The notes: generated from the sequence alone by a model not told the origin. Positions 31,803-43,700 are shown, counted from the stretch's first letter. The stretch: 64,000 bases of DNA from Hypericum androsaemum (GCA_963995505.1 OZ023184.1:20396228-20460227), one strand, 5' to 3'. Translations and numbers: made by a program.

Positions 31803-32306
31803 TTACTCGGTAAATCCTTTTTCTTTTTTCCACTGTTCGCACATACCATAGTCACCGTTAGGAGTTTTATACATACGGCATGGACCATATTCATTTGGGA
31901 CAGACCAATACCATTTAGTATTGACATCCAAATCACGATTGTCATAGATATTGAACCATTTGACCGACGTTGCGTCCGGCCAAATAAAGGAGCAATAGAA
32001 TAATGTGGTTACATATCTGAAAAGAGATGGCTTAAAATGGAATGTGTATGGACGCTTAAGATCATTAGGAATAAGTACTTGGACTCCAATATCGTCATTT
32101 TTTGACTTGTATTGCACCGTTAAATTGGTTTTTAATTGGTTGATGATCTTCACATGGACGGTCTCACCCAATCCAAAAAAATTGGGGGCAACGGCATTTG
32201 GCTTTTTTATGGTGGTTTCGGTAGAAATTACCAGGAACATGATGAAAGCAATGAAGATCTTGAAACCAAGAGTGCTGGTCATAAAAGCAACTACACATTT
32301 TTCCAT
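31803..32306 (-). CDS. S-protein homologue, SPH 4, type B, with one conserved cysteine missing
   Basis: 167 codons from MEKCVVAF. The start at 32306 is preferred over the in-frame ATG at 32327 because it is conserved in position with the type B copy at 48948. Signal region: residues 14-30 hydrophobic (GFKIFIAFIMFLVIST). Mature part: HVKIINQL (51-58), LTVQYKSKNDDIG (62-74), LFYCSFIW (102-109), FNIYD (118-122), WYWSV (132-136), GPCRM (141-145) and YGMC (153-156). The first of the four family cysteines is Tyr66, so one disulphide cannot form; C105, C143 and C156 remain. One N-glycosylation site, N61-L-T. C-terminal tail KKEKGFTE as in the relic at 14985. Intact frame and TATA box argue it is still expressed, but its fold may be altered. 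Confidence 0.9.
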   Translation of the reverse strand: MEKCVVAFMTSTLGFKIFIAFIMFLVISTETTIKKPNAVAPNFFGLGETVHVKIINQLKTNLTVQYKSKNDDIGVQVLIPNDLKRPYTFHFKPSLFRYVTTLFYCSFIWPDATSVKWFNIYDNRDLDVNTKWYWSVPNEYGPCRMYKTPNGDYGMCEQWKKEKGFTE

Positions 32307-32377
32307 GGTAGACCAAACGAAGGGCATCGAAAGTATTTTGTTTGAAGAAATTGGGAGAATATGCAGTTGAGTTCTTC

Positions 32378-32387
32378 AATTTATATA
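32378..32387 (-). promoter_or_regulatory. TATA box of SPH 4
   Basis: Minus-strand TATATAAATT about 72 bp upstream of the ATG at 32306. The corresponding position of SPH 6 has TATATAGA. Confidence 0.6.
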
Positions 32388-32500
32388 GTCTAACGAGAGA
32401 TGTTAAATGATACTTATTTATGATCGGTCAATGGTCATTGAAGTCTATTAATTAGACATTTTGACTTGGTTAATATGTCAATGGTCATTGAAGTCCATTA

Positions 32501-33112
32501 CAGTAAAACCTTTCTAAAGTGATACTGTTGGGACCCGATAAAATTATCACTTTATAGAGGTTATCATATAAGAGATGTTTATATTTTTTTACTACAAAAA
32601 AATTATTGTGTAATTTTCATTTGACCAAGACCTCTCTATCTCCTACATTCCGACCAAACAAAATATTATCGATGCAATTTTGAATCAATCAAACAAAAAT
32701 GCAAATAAAAATCACGAGATAACTTAAATCTCGGCTTAAATCGTTATTCAAATACTACACTCGATTGAAATATTTTTTACAACAAGACGACAATCACAAG
32801 GACCATTTGAAGATAATTCTAAAGATGAATGATGACGTAAAAGTTATCAAACAAGAAAATCTAGTAGAAATTAACATCTTAAAATAATTTTTAAATTCGC
32901 AAAGTACGTAAAAATATATGTATTTATTCGAAAATATCACTTTATGCAAAAATTGGGACTGTAATTTTACACTAAAATTTTCTGAAAAAGTATCAATTAT
33001 TATGATAGAGGGGTTATCATATTTTAACACTGGATATTAATCGAGACTAAGACTTTTTATCAATTTAGAGAAATTATACTTTAGAGGTGATCACTTTACA
33101 GAGGTTTTACTC
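32501..33112. mobile_element. pogo/Emigrant-like DNA element, copy 3
   Basis: Starts CAGTAAAACCTTTCTAAAG after TA (32499-32500). The right end is blurred (TTTTACTCGA), and the flank contains a short repeat of ATTTTGACTTG. Aligns with copy 1 in the same orientation. No intact coding frame. Confidence 0.7.
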
Positions 33113-33746
33113 GACATTTTGACTTGAGGTTTTACTGGACATTTTGACTTGGTGGATATGTCGTGCTTGGTATAAAGTTACATGATTAATGTAATTCTAT
33201 ACTCACACTCTATTATTGAATTCTATTTTGTAAGTATATTTAGCAATGAGATATTTACTTACAAAAAAATTTGGCCATTTTGACTTGTTCATAGAAGTAG
33301 ATAAAGATGAGTTGGATGATAAATGAAAAATGAAAAATGAATTGGATAATCCGCCTAGAAGATACTTGACCGTCCTTCGAATTCAATGAGGCACGATTCC
33401 ATCCCCGACACAAGGCCGCCTCAGTGCGAGACTGAATGCTCTGATTTTTTCGACCAAAAAAAAATTAAAAATCGAAGATGAACGTTGCACTTGGTGAAGA
33501 TAAGCGACTCCGGGGTTTGATGATGCTCTCGACGGGAGAATTCAGAAGCCAGGACGTCGATGCTAGACGCCAAGGCTCGGGAAGAATTCGATCGAATTCT
33601 GGACATTTTGTTCAGGCGAAGACCTAGACAACTTTTTCTTCTTCTTTGGTTCGTGAATTCAATGACACGAAGACCTGGTTCGCTCGAAATTTCGGAAGGC
33701 ACGACGGCAGCTTGGTCCTCTCCGGCATCGGCAGCACGGGATGGTT
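33113..33746. other. Spacer and left part of an unidentified insertion
   Basis: 33330-33390 corresponds to SPH spacer (compare 31371 and 48350: CCGCC..GGAGATGCTTGA). At about 33391 this homology stops and returns near 35218 (AAATATATCACATAGTATTA), so 33391-35217 is inserted DNA. The left part (33391-33746) is GC-richer and may be captured gene DNA, but no family is recognised. Confidence 0.4.
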
Positions 33747-34787
33747 TTTTTTTAGGGATAAAGGTGGCGCAAGGCTTATATTAAACTACGGGTTACAACA
33801 CAGTAAGATAAAAACATAGATATAAGGCGATAAAATTCAGACAGAAGACAATATCAATCAGATGGCAGCAAAGCGGCACAGGGGGGAGCGATGGACGACC
33901 GAGAAGGCACGAAAGCCAAACGACCGGACAAAATTTTGCCGAGACAAAGCTACAGCCAATAACCACGAGACAAATTCGTGGGCATTTGAATGCATACAAG
34001 ATGCACACAAATGAGAGCCAAAGTTGACCGAAGTCAACCAAGACAAGGTTCTCCACCTGCAACTACCAGAAAGGTATCGAGATCTGAAAGAAAATCAGAT
34101 CAGACCAAAACTAATCCAAGAAAAAGCAAACACAGATAAACACAAGTCCGACAAAGCCCCTAAACAAGTGGGGGCTGGGCAAAGCAACATCAACGATACA
34201 GACTACGAACATAACAAGAAACAAGCACAAAACATAGGGAAAATAAACAAATAGAGATAGAAACAGGAACGACCAAAGGGGAGGTCGACGGAGACCAACC
34301 CCTCTGGTCACCACCAGGGACCGCCTCCGGGGGGACCTAGTAAGGGCCAGGTCCGCCGGAAGAGGGAGGCATAAGAGGAGAACTCGAGCGGTGGAGGATT
34401 TAAGCGGTTGAGCTGCTGGAGAAGGTCAGACCAGTGAGGTGAGCTCCGGCCTACAGGAGGGGCGACGTGGTCGGATCTGTAGCACCATGGAAGAAGGGGC
34501 CACCCGTGAATCTGTTGGTGGAGGAAAGAGGAACTGGTGGTGGAGGGGCGAAGTGGTCGAAAGTTGCAGCACCGTGGTAGACTAGGCTAACCGTGGAGCT
34601 GCTGGTGGAAGAAGGAGAAACTGGTGGTGGAGATGAGGATAGGAGGAGGAGGGAGGCGGCTTAGAAGGAAAGAGGGAGATGAACCCTAGATCTAGAAAAG
34701 GTCTCTCAAGTGAGAGGGGGAAAGCTCTCAGTAGGAGAGAGAGAAAAAGCTCCAATTTTCAGGAGAGAGATAACTCTATGGTTTTTT
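33747..34787 (-). mobile_element. Non-autonomous retroposon (LINE-like, no reverse transcriptase)
   Basis: Flanked by a perfect 16-bp target duplication GCAGCACGGGATGGTT (33731-33746 and 34788-34803). The left end is a poly-T run, which is a poly-A tail read on the minus strand. The minus-strand sequence begins with a CT-rich leader and carries no reverse transcriptase, ORF1 or RNase H motif. Open frames at 33793-34314 are not recognisable proteins. It fits a LINE-mobilised derivative keeping only untranslated ends. Confidence 0.75.
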
Positions 34788-34803
34788 GCAGCACGGGATG
34801 GTT

Positions 34804-35217
34804 AGGGCCCGGTTTTTTCTAGGTTTAGAGTTTGGGGATTATTCCCATCAATTGAATTGGATCGTAGAGAGAAGGGGAACGAGAGAGAGAGAGAGAGAGA
34901 CAGAGGAGGAGGAGAAGGAGGAAGGAGACGATGGAAGATAGATGATGGGTATTTAAAAAATATTATAAATAGATCGGTGATTATTTTGATATTTTGCCAC
35001 CTTGCCATGTCATATTACAAGTAGGCTACAAAATTTGACGTGGCATGCTATGTCATACATAAAACGACGTCGTTTGGACGGGTTGGGTCCGGACAGCTGC
35101 CCGTGGACCTAAGTGATATTAATTAGAATAAGTATGACTCGATTGGTCGATTTTTACCACAGGGTACTAAAGTAATTTTAGGCTATACTACAGGGTACTA
35201 AAGTGGACTTTTGCCTA
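34804..35217. other. Right part of the unidentified insertion, with GA repeat
   Basis: Contains a (GA)n tract at about 34880-34902 and ends in the words GGGTACTAAAGT (35164 and 35195), present twice. No coding signal. Homology with the SPH spacer resumes just after. Confidence 0.4.
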
Positions 35218-36149
35218 AAAAATATATCACATAGTATTAGATTCCAGATTTTACATGAATGGTCCAAGAATATCATGGGATTTTTTTCTTTTTGTAAAAC
35301 ATTGACCAAAATTTACAAAATGAGTAATAAACTAACAATTTTTTTGAAAGGGGTAGCTTTTAAAATAAATAAAGACCAAATAAGTCCTTCTATATACATT
35401 ATGGTTGTGCAATCGGTATATAGGAAACTAAAATATCGAATATACCGAATACAAAATTTAAAAAAACTCATACATATCCTGAACCAAAAATATTTTGGTA
35501 TTATACAGAATACCGAATTAAAATTTTGGTATTATACCATTTTTATTGGCGATCTCATCAAATCATCTCACCGAATAAATAAGTAATTTCTCTTTCATCC
35601 ACATATTATCTATAATCAATTTATGTTTACATATAAATTATAATGAATACATAAAAAATATGCATCCATAATTATAACAAGGAAAAAATTAAAATGAAGT
35701 ACCAAAATTAAGATTACAAAAGTTAGAATACAAAATTAGAAAAGAATAATATTAAAAATTGGGAATAGATTGAGAACTAAAATAAAATTGAAATGGTGGA
35801 TAATCTAAGGAGTTAAGATTATTCGGATCTATAGTAGAAATAATATAACTAAGGAACATAAAAAAATTTTGTAGAGAGAAAAGAGAGAAGTTTAGATTAT
35901 GCATCAAAATATTTCAATATTGTGCTATATTTATAGAGAATTGAAAAATGCTAGCTTTCATATTTTTAATTTTATTTTTATTAAAAGATAATTTTAATTT
36001 TTATAACTACACAAATAATATCTACCATTATCTATTTTATCGAATAATATTATGTACATTAGGATTGGATTAAGATTTTTAAAAAAAAATTAAGGCCAAT
36101 CGGCCGATTGGCCAGGCGAGCCGATCGGCTTCAATCTTCCCTTTTTTTT
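35218..36149. other. AT-rich spacer
   Basis: Starts with SPH spacer sequence and continues as very AT-rich DNA. The open frame at 35203-35586 has no recognisable domain and no start context; I do not call it a gene. Confidence 0.5.
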
Positions 36150-36750
36150 TCCAATTCTCCTTACTGTCATCATAGATAAAAACTTTGTCACTCTATTTGA
36201 TGACCACCGAAAGGTGCAAAAAAAAAAACATTGCGCCAAAAAAAAAAACGCAGTGAAAGCGAATTTGTAAACACCAGGTTTAAGGAGCAAGTGTCGCACA
36301 CCCGATATCATCATGAGACCGGATTGAGTGGAGACTAAAGAAAATTTATCCACAGGTGGGAACTACATTTTGTGCCGATTTGATTATTTTTAAATCTGAT
36401 GGTCGATAACCTTTCAGGTGTTATTGATTTGCATGTGAAGTGATATTGGTTTGCATGTGAAATAATATTGGTTTGGAAGACGCTGATTTACATATGAAGT
36501 GATATTGGTTTGCATGTGAAATAATATTGGTTTGCATGTATAGTGATATTGGTTTGAGTTAGTCCCCATAGTTAGGGACTACCCCAATCCCCACCAAATC
36601 TACTCCCGATATCATCATCTTTTGACTTGCAATGCACGGGTAAATTCTACGTCAAAGTTGTTAACGATCTGGACGTGGGTCTTTCTCAAGGCATTACACA
36701 CAGTTGCCATGAGCATAATAGAAGCAACTAAGAGCATGCGGGGCATGTGG
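36150..36750 (-). pseudogene. SPH relic, split by an insertion, type C
   Basis: Two halves of one SPH on the minus strand. The front half (36605-36740) reads MPRMLLVASIMLMATVCNAL, then HVQIVNNF, then, after a frameshift, VHCKSKDDDIG. The rear half (about 36150-36314) reads DDIG, then in shifted frames KPGVYKFAF, FFCTFRWSS and NRVTKF. Between them lies a 290-bp insertion. It ends in unrelated sequence before the WFWS and GPCRM motifs. The MLLVASIMLMATV leader and IVNN motif resemble SPH 1 (4155). At least three frameshifts, so non-functional. Confidence 0.85.
36315..36604. mobile_element. Short insertion with 14-bp target duplication
   Basis: CCCGATATCATCAT stands on both sides (36301-36314 and 36605-36618), exactly where the SPH code for the DDDIG motif was duplicated. 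The 290-bp insert holds four to five copies of a degenerate unit (GATATTGGTTTGCATGTGAA and similar). It has no coding capacity. The duplication length suggests a retroposon (SINE-like) rather than a DNA transposon, but no tail or pol III box is visible. Confidence 0.6.
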
Positions 36751-37278
36751 TATCACGGTTTTAGCTCGAAAGTCATTGTTTAAAATAAGTCTATTTTTTA
36801 AAAAAATTTTTAATACTTATAGATAAGTTCATCACACTTACAACTATAATGTAGTAATCTATGCATATAAAAAGGTATTATAAATTCGTCGCTCATGTAA
36901 AGCCCAGTACATTATACCCAAAATAAACTAAAGCCCAGTATATCCATATAGCCCAACGGTAACAAATGAAGACCAAATATCGTAAACCAGCCTAAGTGAT
37001 CACCTAAATCAAACTGGAACCTTAGAAAATAAGCCCATGAATGTGCCTAACAGAACAATCCATCCGTGAAAACTAAAAAAAAAAGGTAAAGAGAAAAAAT
37101 TTAGCCTAAAATAATAAGCTGTTTCATCCAACGAGATTGCGCAAGGTGGTTGATGATTTCTATATAGTAAATTAGCATACTATAATCAAAAAATCAAAAA
37201 ATTAATTAATGAAACAAATTCATTAATAATATAAATATATTTATCTTTCGAAGTGTGGATCAACCATAGGATCGTAAC
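36751..37278. other. Spacer
   Basis: AT-rich DNA without recognisable content between the SPH relic and the left LTR of the decayed copia element. Confidence 0.5.
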
Positions 37279-37659
37279 AGAGTTTTTGTCATTGATCGGT
37301 TCTCGCTCACAGTATATTGAAGTCGAGAATAATTTTCACGAATTTATCTACCTCAAAGTCGAATCGAGAATTACTAGATAAACCCAATATTTATGTGTGT
37401 GGTGAAACTCACCCCTTCATTTTTCCTTCCCCTTAATCATCCTCCATCTTCTCCTTTTATAAGGAGAATGTCATCCTCTCACGTCACCACCCATGTGGTG
37501 ATTTTTGTCCACTTTGCAAAACTATTATTAGCTTTGTCATGTCATCAACATGATATGGCAGAGGATGATGTGGCAACAATTGCCACTTGAAGGAGGAGGT
37601 GGGCTCAAGATGATATGGGCTTGCCACCACATGGTGGATCATGGGTGTAAAATCTAACA
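37279..37659 (-). repeat. 3' LTR of the decayed copia element
   Basis: About 90 percent alike to 42636-43005 by eye. On the minus strand it starts TGTTAGATTTTACACC. It keeps a palindromic TATA region (CCTTTTATAAGG, 37453-37464) that the other LTR has lost. The open frame here is not a gene. Confidence 0.75.
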
Positions 37660-39689
37660 TTCTCTCACTCACACATGATTCGACATAATCAAAATTCTCT
37701 CTTATCATGTTAGGCAAATATTTCGTGCGATCAGCATACATCGAGTGCACTTAGCTAAACTCAGGAGCACATTTTGGCCACTTGAACGATAGCATCTCGA
37801 TACTTCCATTACGTAAAATATGCCGTACCCCAGGTTTCATCTCACATTCATTGTTCCATATGTGATTTTCGAAACAATTATTCGTGTTCACTATTGCATT
37901 GCCCTCAACACAATAGGTGCGCACCTGCGAACCACGAATCTTCAAGAATGTGATCGATATGAAACCTTCTCCCTTAACAATTTTTTTCCATCATGATTCA
38001 GCCTGCTTTTCTAGTCAGCCTTGCCAGGTCGAATCTAACCATGACATTTTAAAGACTTTCCAAGCTAGCAGCACTGAATCATACTTTCAAAATATGTTTG
38101 GGATCTTAAGGGTAGAGTCCGGAAACCATAGTTTTTGGGGTTGATCTCACACTAGGGAAACTAAAATTACTTTATAATAAATTTATTTTCTATCCATTGG
38201 TCGAAAAACACACATGACACGAACCATGTGTTATGGTGTTCTTTCCTCTAAAAGGAGCGCACGTCTCTCACAAATAATACCATACTAGAGAATCAACCTC
38301 GATGTTTACAAACAACATCTTTAGTCTATACAAAGACCGCTCTAGGCTATCAAGACAGAATTATGGTAAGTTTCACTTAATTCTTACCACTGGATTTCAA
38401 ATAATCCTATAAGTTTCAAAAAACTTATTTAATGCAGCATCTATCGCTTGCATCATTATTAATCTTGCGCTTTAATAAGATCCTCTCTTGTAATTAAGTA
38501 AGATGGCATATCATATTTTAGAACAGGCACTCAATATTTAATGATGTTCTAAAATTGCCTCATCCCAGTCAAAAATCAACTCATTGACTCCCACTGAGGT
38601 AAACACCCGTGTGAGTGGGCTACTTCTCTGTCTGACATGCATTAAAGTAAATGTTACTCAAATTAACATTCACACCTGTATTCCTGACATAACATCAAGT
38701 TTCATTGAATAACAAATTCAACAGACGTTACACAAACAAAAAATAACTCATTCACAAATCCTGGGACCTGACGTGTTTCTCAAACATATGTATAGGTACA
38801 TCCTTAGATGTTGGATCTGCTATCATATCTCATATATATATGTGTTTCATGTTCACTTCTTTACACACAACCATTTCGCAAAGAATCTGCTGGCTGATTC
38901 TCTTGAGGTAGTTAGGGATAAATGGTTTAAGTCTCTTCTTAACCATATCACTTCTTCCACAATAGCTTTAGAAGTAAATTAATCTGCCTCTATAGCTCAC
39001 AAGGAGATAGACACAAGTCTATTTATAACTACTCCACTAGATAGCTTCTCCGATTAGCAAGAATAATAAATCCAGATATGGATTCTCACATATCCACATC
39101 CAATGCCCAAACAGCATCAACATAACTCAACGATATGAAGTCTTGACCTCGATAGCTCAATGATGATTCTATAATTATTTTCTAGTACTTCATAATTTTC
39201 TTAAACACTTGTCAATGTGCTTTGCTTGGATTGAGACAATCTATAGCATTTGCTTAAAGGACATCCATCATATCCTTTAGCTCCTGAGATATTTTTGGAT
39301 ACAAGTCTTTATTCAGAAAATGACCTTTTGACTACTAGGGCAAACTGTAGATTGCTGTCATCACATTTAAATCATCCAACTTAAACGATTCCTCAAAATC
39401 TTAATTTCGAGTATGTAATCAACATCTCTCATACCTTTTATCTCAAAGTTGGCTGAAAACTACACTTTGACCTTGTTAAGATATCTTTAGTCAATTCTGG
39501 CTATTCATATGCCATCTACATACAATATACAATGACAAACTTTTTTTTGAGCATTTAAAATAGACATCATAGTACTCGTCAATCAATTCGAAATCATACG
39601 ACATGATCGAATTATGAAACGACGAGTACAACACTGTCTTGAAGACTGTATGAGGCCATGAGCAAATCTTAACATTAGCAAACTCTACA

Positions 39690-39808
39690 TTTACTGCCTC
39701 ATTCTTTTGGATGTAACCCTCTGGTTGAACCATATAAGTTTCTCCATCCAATTCTCCACCGAGAAGTACAGCCTTTACATCTATTTGATGCAGCTCTAGA
39801 TCAAGCAA
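39690..39808 (-). pseudogene. Copia reverse transcriptase relic
   Basis: Minus-strand frame LDLELHQIDVKAVLLGGELD then ETYMVQPEGYIQKNEA, the HQMDVKTAFLNGELDEEIYM region of Ty1/copia reverse transcriptase. The rest of the domain cannot be followed. All neighbouring frames are closed. Confidence 0.8.
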
Positions 39809-42635
39809 GTCATTATAGTCAGAATAAACTTAAAAGGCATGAATCTCACAACAACCGAGAATGACTTCTCATAGTCAGTTCCTTCACGTTGTGTGAATTC
39901 TATGACAGCTAAGTGAGTCTTTTACACTTAATCCCGAGAATCTATTAATTCTCAAATTGCGCCTCTTAGGTAGGTCAACACTCAACCAGTTGTTCAACAT
40001 GATTTGATTTTATGGAAGATATTTTTTCTTCCAATGCTTTAGTCCTTTCATTCTTATCGGGAGCTGATAGAACATCAGAAACATTCATAGGTTCATTCTC
40101 ATCTTATAGGATTTGCTAAAAGTAATCTCATTTGTACCTTTATTCAAGAGAGCATTTCTCACACCTTCAACTTTAAGTCGTTAGTGTAAAAATTTTATTC
40201 TTTAGCTTCACAAAATTCTAATTTTTATTAACATCTCTTGTATTCATCGTAATCTGGAATCATATTCCTACAGAAGTTACATTCCAAACTCCCACTGAAA
40301 TTTAGAATTTTACTCCCACTGAGATAAAGATCAATCATACTCCCACTGAGATGAAGATCCTTCATACTCCTAATGAGATGAAGATCATTTTGATCATGAA
40401 CTTCTGGATCAACAGGAGGTGGTAAATCTTCCTCCTCCGTAATTCTCCCACTCGGAAGGAGTGATCCAGATGATTCTAGCTCATCAGTTTTATACAAAGC
40501 AAGTCGCTACTCACTTCGCCCATGAACACCTATCTCTTTGATACTTATGAGTATTCAACAAAGACACTCTTTGTAAGATATTCACACAGATGGACGTAAG
40601 AAAATCTACTCTCACAATCTTAAGTAGCATAGATCAAACTTTTGACCTATCTACAGCTGGTGAGAAGTAGGAGTGACACACTTAGAGGGCACACGAATTA
40701 GAACATATGTGGTGGTATGTAGCGCATCTCCATCAAAGGATATAGGCTAATTTGCCTCTGCTAACACATGTCTAATCATGTCAAGAAGAATTCAATTCTT
40801 TCTTTCCGCTATCTCATTCTAATGAGATGTGCGAGGAATGAACCACTCATATTCAATCTATTTTCATCACATGATATTTTGAATCAGAAGATAATCATGA
40901 CCACAATCAATTTGTAAGGTCTTGATCTTCAGATCAAATTGATTCTCAGCATTATACACGAATGCCTTGAAGTTACACAAAATTTCAGACTTGTGAGAAA
41001 TCAAATAAATTTGACCATATCTAAATATAATCATCTATTAAATATGATAAAATAATAATAGGTCCCTTGCCTTGCCCTCATATTCACTCGACCACATACG
41101 CCAGAATGAATTAATTACACTGAACAACCATATGGGCAAATTTAGCCTTCTCTAAATACCCTTTAGTCCTGCCTTCACAAAATAACTTATGCGTTCTTGA
41201 CCAATATGGCACAATCTATAATATCACAACATAACATCATCTCGAGACGTTAGCAAAGTTGTGATCACGAAAAAACCATAAATCTCACAGATCAATATCT
41301 GTTATGAGAAATCATTCATTAAATAACTAAAATGAGTAAAGATTTATCAAAAAAAATAACTAAGTGTGATGTATTCAATCATCCAACGAAAATTAAGAGT
41401 CAGTAAAAAATAGAACAGAAATAAAATTTCGTGATTTTTTTGGAGTATATAACACATCATGTAGAAGCACGGTATGTAGGCTCACTCTACATGAGCCAAC
41501 CATTTTAACTTCTACTCGTATATATATAATGGAGCTTGCTCCAGTTGGTACTTATTAAAATTCGACAAAGATTTCATATTTCTTTGTCACAGGGTCTATG
41601 TCTATTGAATTGCCACTCACAATTAAGTGATATTCAATTAGAAGGATAGAGCTAGACACATTTAATTCACTCACAAGTGAGTTAAATGAACGTCTCATCT
41701 TCTCGGCAGTGCAACCTATTGCATAGTGCCCCTTCGTTCGACAGTTAAAATATTTTAGCTCAGAAATATTAGACCTTTAGGTTCGTCTCACCCTTAGAAC
41801 TCTTATTTCGGGTTGAGTCTGAATTAAGTCTGTTCAATTTTACTTTTTTATTTTTCAGAAATTCTATTTGCCTTCACCACAGTGGTCAACCTTGCTATTT
41901 GCTCCAAGTAAAATAAGCACTAGTCGCATACACATCAGGATAGACTTCAATTGCTAAGAGGTTATTCTCTTTCAGCTCAAGGTGACAGTCCGCATTCATG
42001 AAATGTCATAACATTATCAATATGCATTAAGGTCATTCACATGACCCAATCTTGTAGGCATGGAATAGTTTAGATTTCATATTCAATATTTGAGCATGTG
42101 GCCAGCCATAGCTAGCTTGCTGATCACAATGGACATCTCATATAGACACCTTTTTTTGTTGTGCGATCAACTCATTTATTGAGTACATCCACAGATTAGA
42201 CTATAATTACATCAATAGTCTTTAGAACCTATGGTTCTTTCAGCACATAGCTATCCACATTTATTGTGTGCCGAGAATCTTTTCAGCAGTACAATAATTT
42301 ACTAAACACTCATAATTTTTAACATATATTAAAGTTCTCAATTAACCTCAAGTTCGAAGAAAGTCGCAGGCATGCTTTCCCTCACCTTCCGAGAATTAAT
42401 CTCAAACTTTAAATGTTAAAAGTTCTTCGTTTAGTAAATTCAAGTGAATATTTCTCATGATTATAATCAATCAATTAAATATTTTATTTAGTCAAGACAA
42501 TATATGTCTTTATTGAATGACAAAACAACTATGGAAATACTTGAAGTTCTAAACACCAAGTGTTAGAAACTTCTAACAAGACCTAACATAAGTTTAAATG
42601 ATTCACGCATAACCAGGAAGGTCTAAAAATACAGT

Positions 42636-43005
42636 TCTTGTCACTGGTCGGTTCTTGCTCACGGTATATTAGAGTCATGAATAATTTCCACGAATTTATC
42701 TACCTCAAAGTCGAATCGAGAATTACTGGATAAACCCAATATTTATGTGTGTGGTGAAACTCACCCCTTCATTTTTCCATCCCCTTAATCATCCTCCATC
42801 TTCTCCTAGGAGAATGTCATCCTCTCACTTTACCACCCATGTGGTGGTTTTTGTCCACTTTACAAAGCTATTATTAGCTTTGTCATATCATCAACATGAT
42901 GTGGCAGAAGATGATGTGACAACAATTGCTACTTGAAGGAGGAGGTGGGTTCAAGATGATATGGGCTTGCCACCACATGGTGGATCATGGGTGTAAAACC
43001 CAACA
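42636..43005 (-). repeat. 5' LTR of the decayed copia element
   Basis: Matches 37279-37659 but with the TATA-containing block reduced to CTCCTAGGAG (about 42805). On this strand it would be the promoter-bearing copy, so transcription is probably lost. Confidence 0.72.
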
Positions 43006-43166
43006 TTGGTAATAAAAACTCGCTCAACCAGGCGTTTCTTTTTCATATTATTTTATTCATATCATTCTCTATCTGATACACGCTTAGAGATTGTGCAAGA
43101 TTGTAATAAAAGCTTATTGTATATCATTCCAGGGGCAACGAATCACTAGGAAAAAACACAAGCATC

Positions 43167-43613
43167 TCAATTCCATTGCATGCAAAGATCATAAGTGCCA
43201 TTAGGAAGATTGCTCATACGGCACGGACCAGTTACTTGCACAGACCAGAACCATTCAGTGCCCCTATCCAAATCCCGACTTTCATCGTAGATATCAAAGT
43301 GCTTCGGTTTAAGTGATGACGACCATCTGAAACTGCAAAAGAATAATGTGCGAACAAAAAAGTTTGGCCGAAAAGAAAAATGGTAAGCGTCGACGGTGCT
43401 CCTTGGAAGAAGGACTTTGATGCCAATGTCGTCGTTTTTTGATTTGCAGTGCACTGTGAGATTAGTGTCCATTCCGTCAATGATCCGAATATAAACCCTC
43501 GCTGGCTTCAAGCTGTTTTGGGCATTACATTTAGTTAACAAGAGAACAATAGAAACTATTAATAGCATGTGGTTGCGAGAGGTGGTAATATAAGCAGCCA
43601 TGCATTTTGCCAT
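43167..43613 (-). CDS. S-protein homologue, SPH 5, type C
   Basis: A complete 148-residue single-exon SPH. Signal peptide to about residue 31 (NHMLLIVSIVLLLTKCNAQ). Mature signature: VYIRIIDGMDTNLTVHCKSK (40-59), NDDIG (60-64), LFFCSFRW (90-97), FDIYDESRDLD (106-116), WFWSV (121-125), GPCRM (129-133) and YDLC (141-144). Four conserved cysteines C56, C93, C131, C144. N-glycosylation sites N51-L-T and N138-G-T. It lies between the decayed copia element and a tandem duplication and has no close copy in the window. Nothing suggests inactivity. Confidence 0.95.
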   Translation of the reverse strand: MAKCMAAYITTSRNHMLLIVSIVLLLTKCNAQNSLKPARVYIRIIDGMDTNLTVHCKSKNDDIGIKVLLPRSTVDAYHFSFRPNFFVRTLFFCSFRWSSSLKPKHFDIYDESRDLDRGTEWFWSVQVTGPCRMSNLPNGTYDLCMQWN

Positions 43614-43700
43614 TGAAATCTAAATGAAGAACTAAACTGAGTACTAATTAAAACTGAAATATTGTTATAAGATGTTAGGAGAATGGTGGAGCTAGTGCTT

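Larger units (their letters stand above)
37279..43005 (-). mobile_element. Decayed Ty1/copia retrotransposon
   Basis: Two direct LTR-like blocks of about 370-380 bp (37279-37659 and 42636-43005) enclose 5 kb that is nearly free of open frames. The clearest coding relic is a reverse transcriptase piece at 39690-39808. Elsewhere the repeated words ACTCCCACTGAG (40290-40345) are typical of the antisense of copia elements of this kind. No clear target duplication or primer site was found, so the outer borders are tentative. Confidence 0.7.

Noticed and set aside
32307..32327. In-frame ATG seven codons upstream of SPH 4
   Set aside because: The 32306 ATG corresponds to the ancestral type B start, and a longer polar start would weaken the signal peptide.
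33793..34314. Minus-strand hydrophobic frames inside the retroposon
   Set aside because: T-rich sequence gives hydrophobic residues by composition; no domain, start context or conservation seen.
35203..35586. 127-codon frame in AT-rich spacer
   Set aside because: Low-complexity, Lys/Ile-rich composition, no domain, no promoter-like context.
37279..43005. Tandem spacers between repeats suggesting a CRISPR-like array at 40287-40380
   Set aside because: Only four irregular copies of ACTCCCACTGAG-like words; this is a eukaryotic genome and the words belong to copia remnants.
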